Shown: positions 4,569 to 5,148 of the stretch, piece after piece | Position numbering within the stretch: position 1 is the first letter of the stretch | How the letters are laid out: every line of letters starts with the position of its first letter | Assembly: GCA_025359005.1 (NCBI GenBank) | Contig: JANYHP010000544.1 | Location: 1-5,148, forward strand | Direction of reading: 5' to 3' | Source: Hyphomicrobiaceae bacterium | GTDB taxonomy: Bacteria > Pseudomonadota > Alphaproteobacteria > Rhizobiales > Hyphomicrobiaceae | Length of the DNA: 5,148 nucleotides | Notes under the pieces: generated by a model | The model's input: the letters and a program-made list of their open reading frames with translations, nothing else | Told to the model about the DNA's origin: nothing | Databases searched by the model: none | Translations under genes and position numbers: made by a program

Positions 4569-5148
4569 ATGCTGACGCGACGGATGGCAATAAAGGGTTC
4601 TATCGCCAGCGGGCTGGCGGTGGGGCTCGCGGGGCGTGCGACGGACGCACAAGCCCTGGCGTCGCAGCCGGGCACGCCTTTGTCATTCAGAATGCCGGCG
4701 AACGCCACCGACTGCCACACGCACATTCATCTCGATCCGGCGAAATATCCCTGGTTCGAGGGGCGCACCTACACGCCGGAGTTGGCGACACCGAAAGAAA
4801 TGGCGGCGCTGCATGGGCGCCTTGGCTTGAAGCGTGTCGTCATCGTGACGCCGTCGGTCTATGGGCCGGACAATTCCGCGACGCTGGCGGGTATGAAGGC
4901 TCGCGGGCGCAATGCACGCGGCGTCGTCGTGATCGACACCCGTACGGCGCCGTGCGAACTCGAAGCCATGCAAGACGCCGGCGTCGTCGGCATCCGCGTC
5001 AATCTCAATACGGGCGGCGCCAACAATGATCCCGCCATCGGCCGCGAGCGGTTTGCCGCCGCCGTAAAGCGTGTGCGGCCGCTCAAGTGGCACATACAGA
5101 TGTATACCAATCCGGCCACCATCTCCGCCCTCAAGGAGCAGATCATGG
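4569..5148 (+). CDS. Tat-exported amidohydrolase, LigI-like TIM-barrel family (3' end beyond window)
   Basis: The first 193 residues of a metal-dependent hydrolase of the amidohydrolase-2 group; the reading frame is open to the window end. The N terminus carries a twin-arginine signal: TRRMAIKG, then a mildly hydrophobic stretch (SIASGLAVGLAG), with likely cleavage near residue 27-31, so the enzyme should be exported folded, with its metal. The barrel begins with TDCHTHIHLDP, where H50 and H52 form the HxH metal motif of strand 1. Next come YTPELATPKEM, LGLKRVVIVTPSVYGPDNSATL (strand 2), ARGVVVID (strand 3), AGVVGIRVNL (strand 4) and KWHIQMYTN (strand 5). This order resembles LigI (2-pyrone-4,6-dicarboxylate lactonase) and related lactonases, but the substrate is not determined and the later catalytic Asp is outside the window. 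The ATG at 4569 has GGAG at 4559-4562, 6 bases upstream. A sigma-54-like promoter precedes it. Confidence 0.9.
   Translation, partial: MLTRRMAIKGSIASGLAVGLAGRATDAQALASQPGTPLSFRMPANATDCHTHIHLDPAKYPWFEGRTYTPELATPKEMAALHGRLGLKRVVIVTPSVYGPDNSATLAGMKARGRNARGVVVIDTRTAPCELEAMQDAGVVGIRVNLNTGGANNDPAIGRERFAAAVKRVRPLKWHIQMYTNPATISALKEQIM

Noticed and set aside
4370..4726. Minus-strand frame across the divergent intergenic region
   Set aside because: No family similarity is recognisable, and it covers the promoter region and the start of a convincing + strand gene.
4547..5029. 160-codon + strand frame over the amidohydrolase
   Set aside because: It is a shadow frame with low-complexity Arg/Gly content. 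The frame starting at 4569 carries the HTH metal motif, a Tat signal and a Shine-Dalgarno.

Overview
The window looks like chromosomal DNA from a GC-rich alphaproteobacterium, probably of the Hyphomicrobiales or a nearby order. Three genes point there by family: a Usg-like protein, an NDUFA12-type accessory subunit of respiratory complex I, and a DUF2155 protein next to it. All are typical of Alphaproteobacteria, and NDUFA12 is otherwise best known from mitochondria. The order-level assignment is inference from gene content. I see no rRNA, tRNA, CRISPR array, insertion sequence or phage gene.

Layout. Positions 1-163 hold no gene I can support. On the + strand follow usg (164-433), a VOC/glyoxalase-fold protein (512-901) and a Nudix hydrolase (901-1326). 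The last two overlap by one base and are probably translationally coupled. They converge on a block of minus-strand genes read right to left: an NDUFA12-like complex I subunit (4363-3959), a secreted DUF2155 protein (3785-3231), a membrane-tethered TAXI-type solute-binding protein (3129-1804) and a small Sel1-repeat protein (1611-1342). To the right, divergent from the NDUFA12 gene, a Tat-exported amidohydrolase of the LigI-like group starts at 4569 and runs off the window end.

How the genes fit together. Most are conserved housekeeping or accessory genes rather than one dedicated pathway. NDUFA12 serves complex I, and its DUF2155 neighbour is a periplasmic protein of unknown role. VOC plus Nudix form a small two-gene unit whose substrates cannot be read from sequence. 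The TAXI protein has no TRAP permease beside it and carries a second membrane helix and a cytoplasmic tail, so it may not be an ordinary transport receptor.

The most notable regulatory signal is a near-consensus sigma-54 (-24/-12) promoter at 4479-4494, correctly spaced and oriented for the amidohydrolase. I found no clear new multi-gene system. The points most worth following are the sigma-54 promoter, the two-helix orphan TAXI protein, a C9 tract in the DUF2155 gene and an atypical Nudix box.
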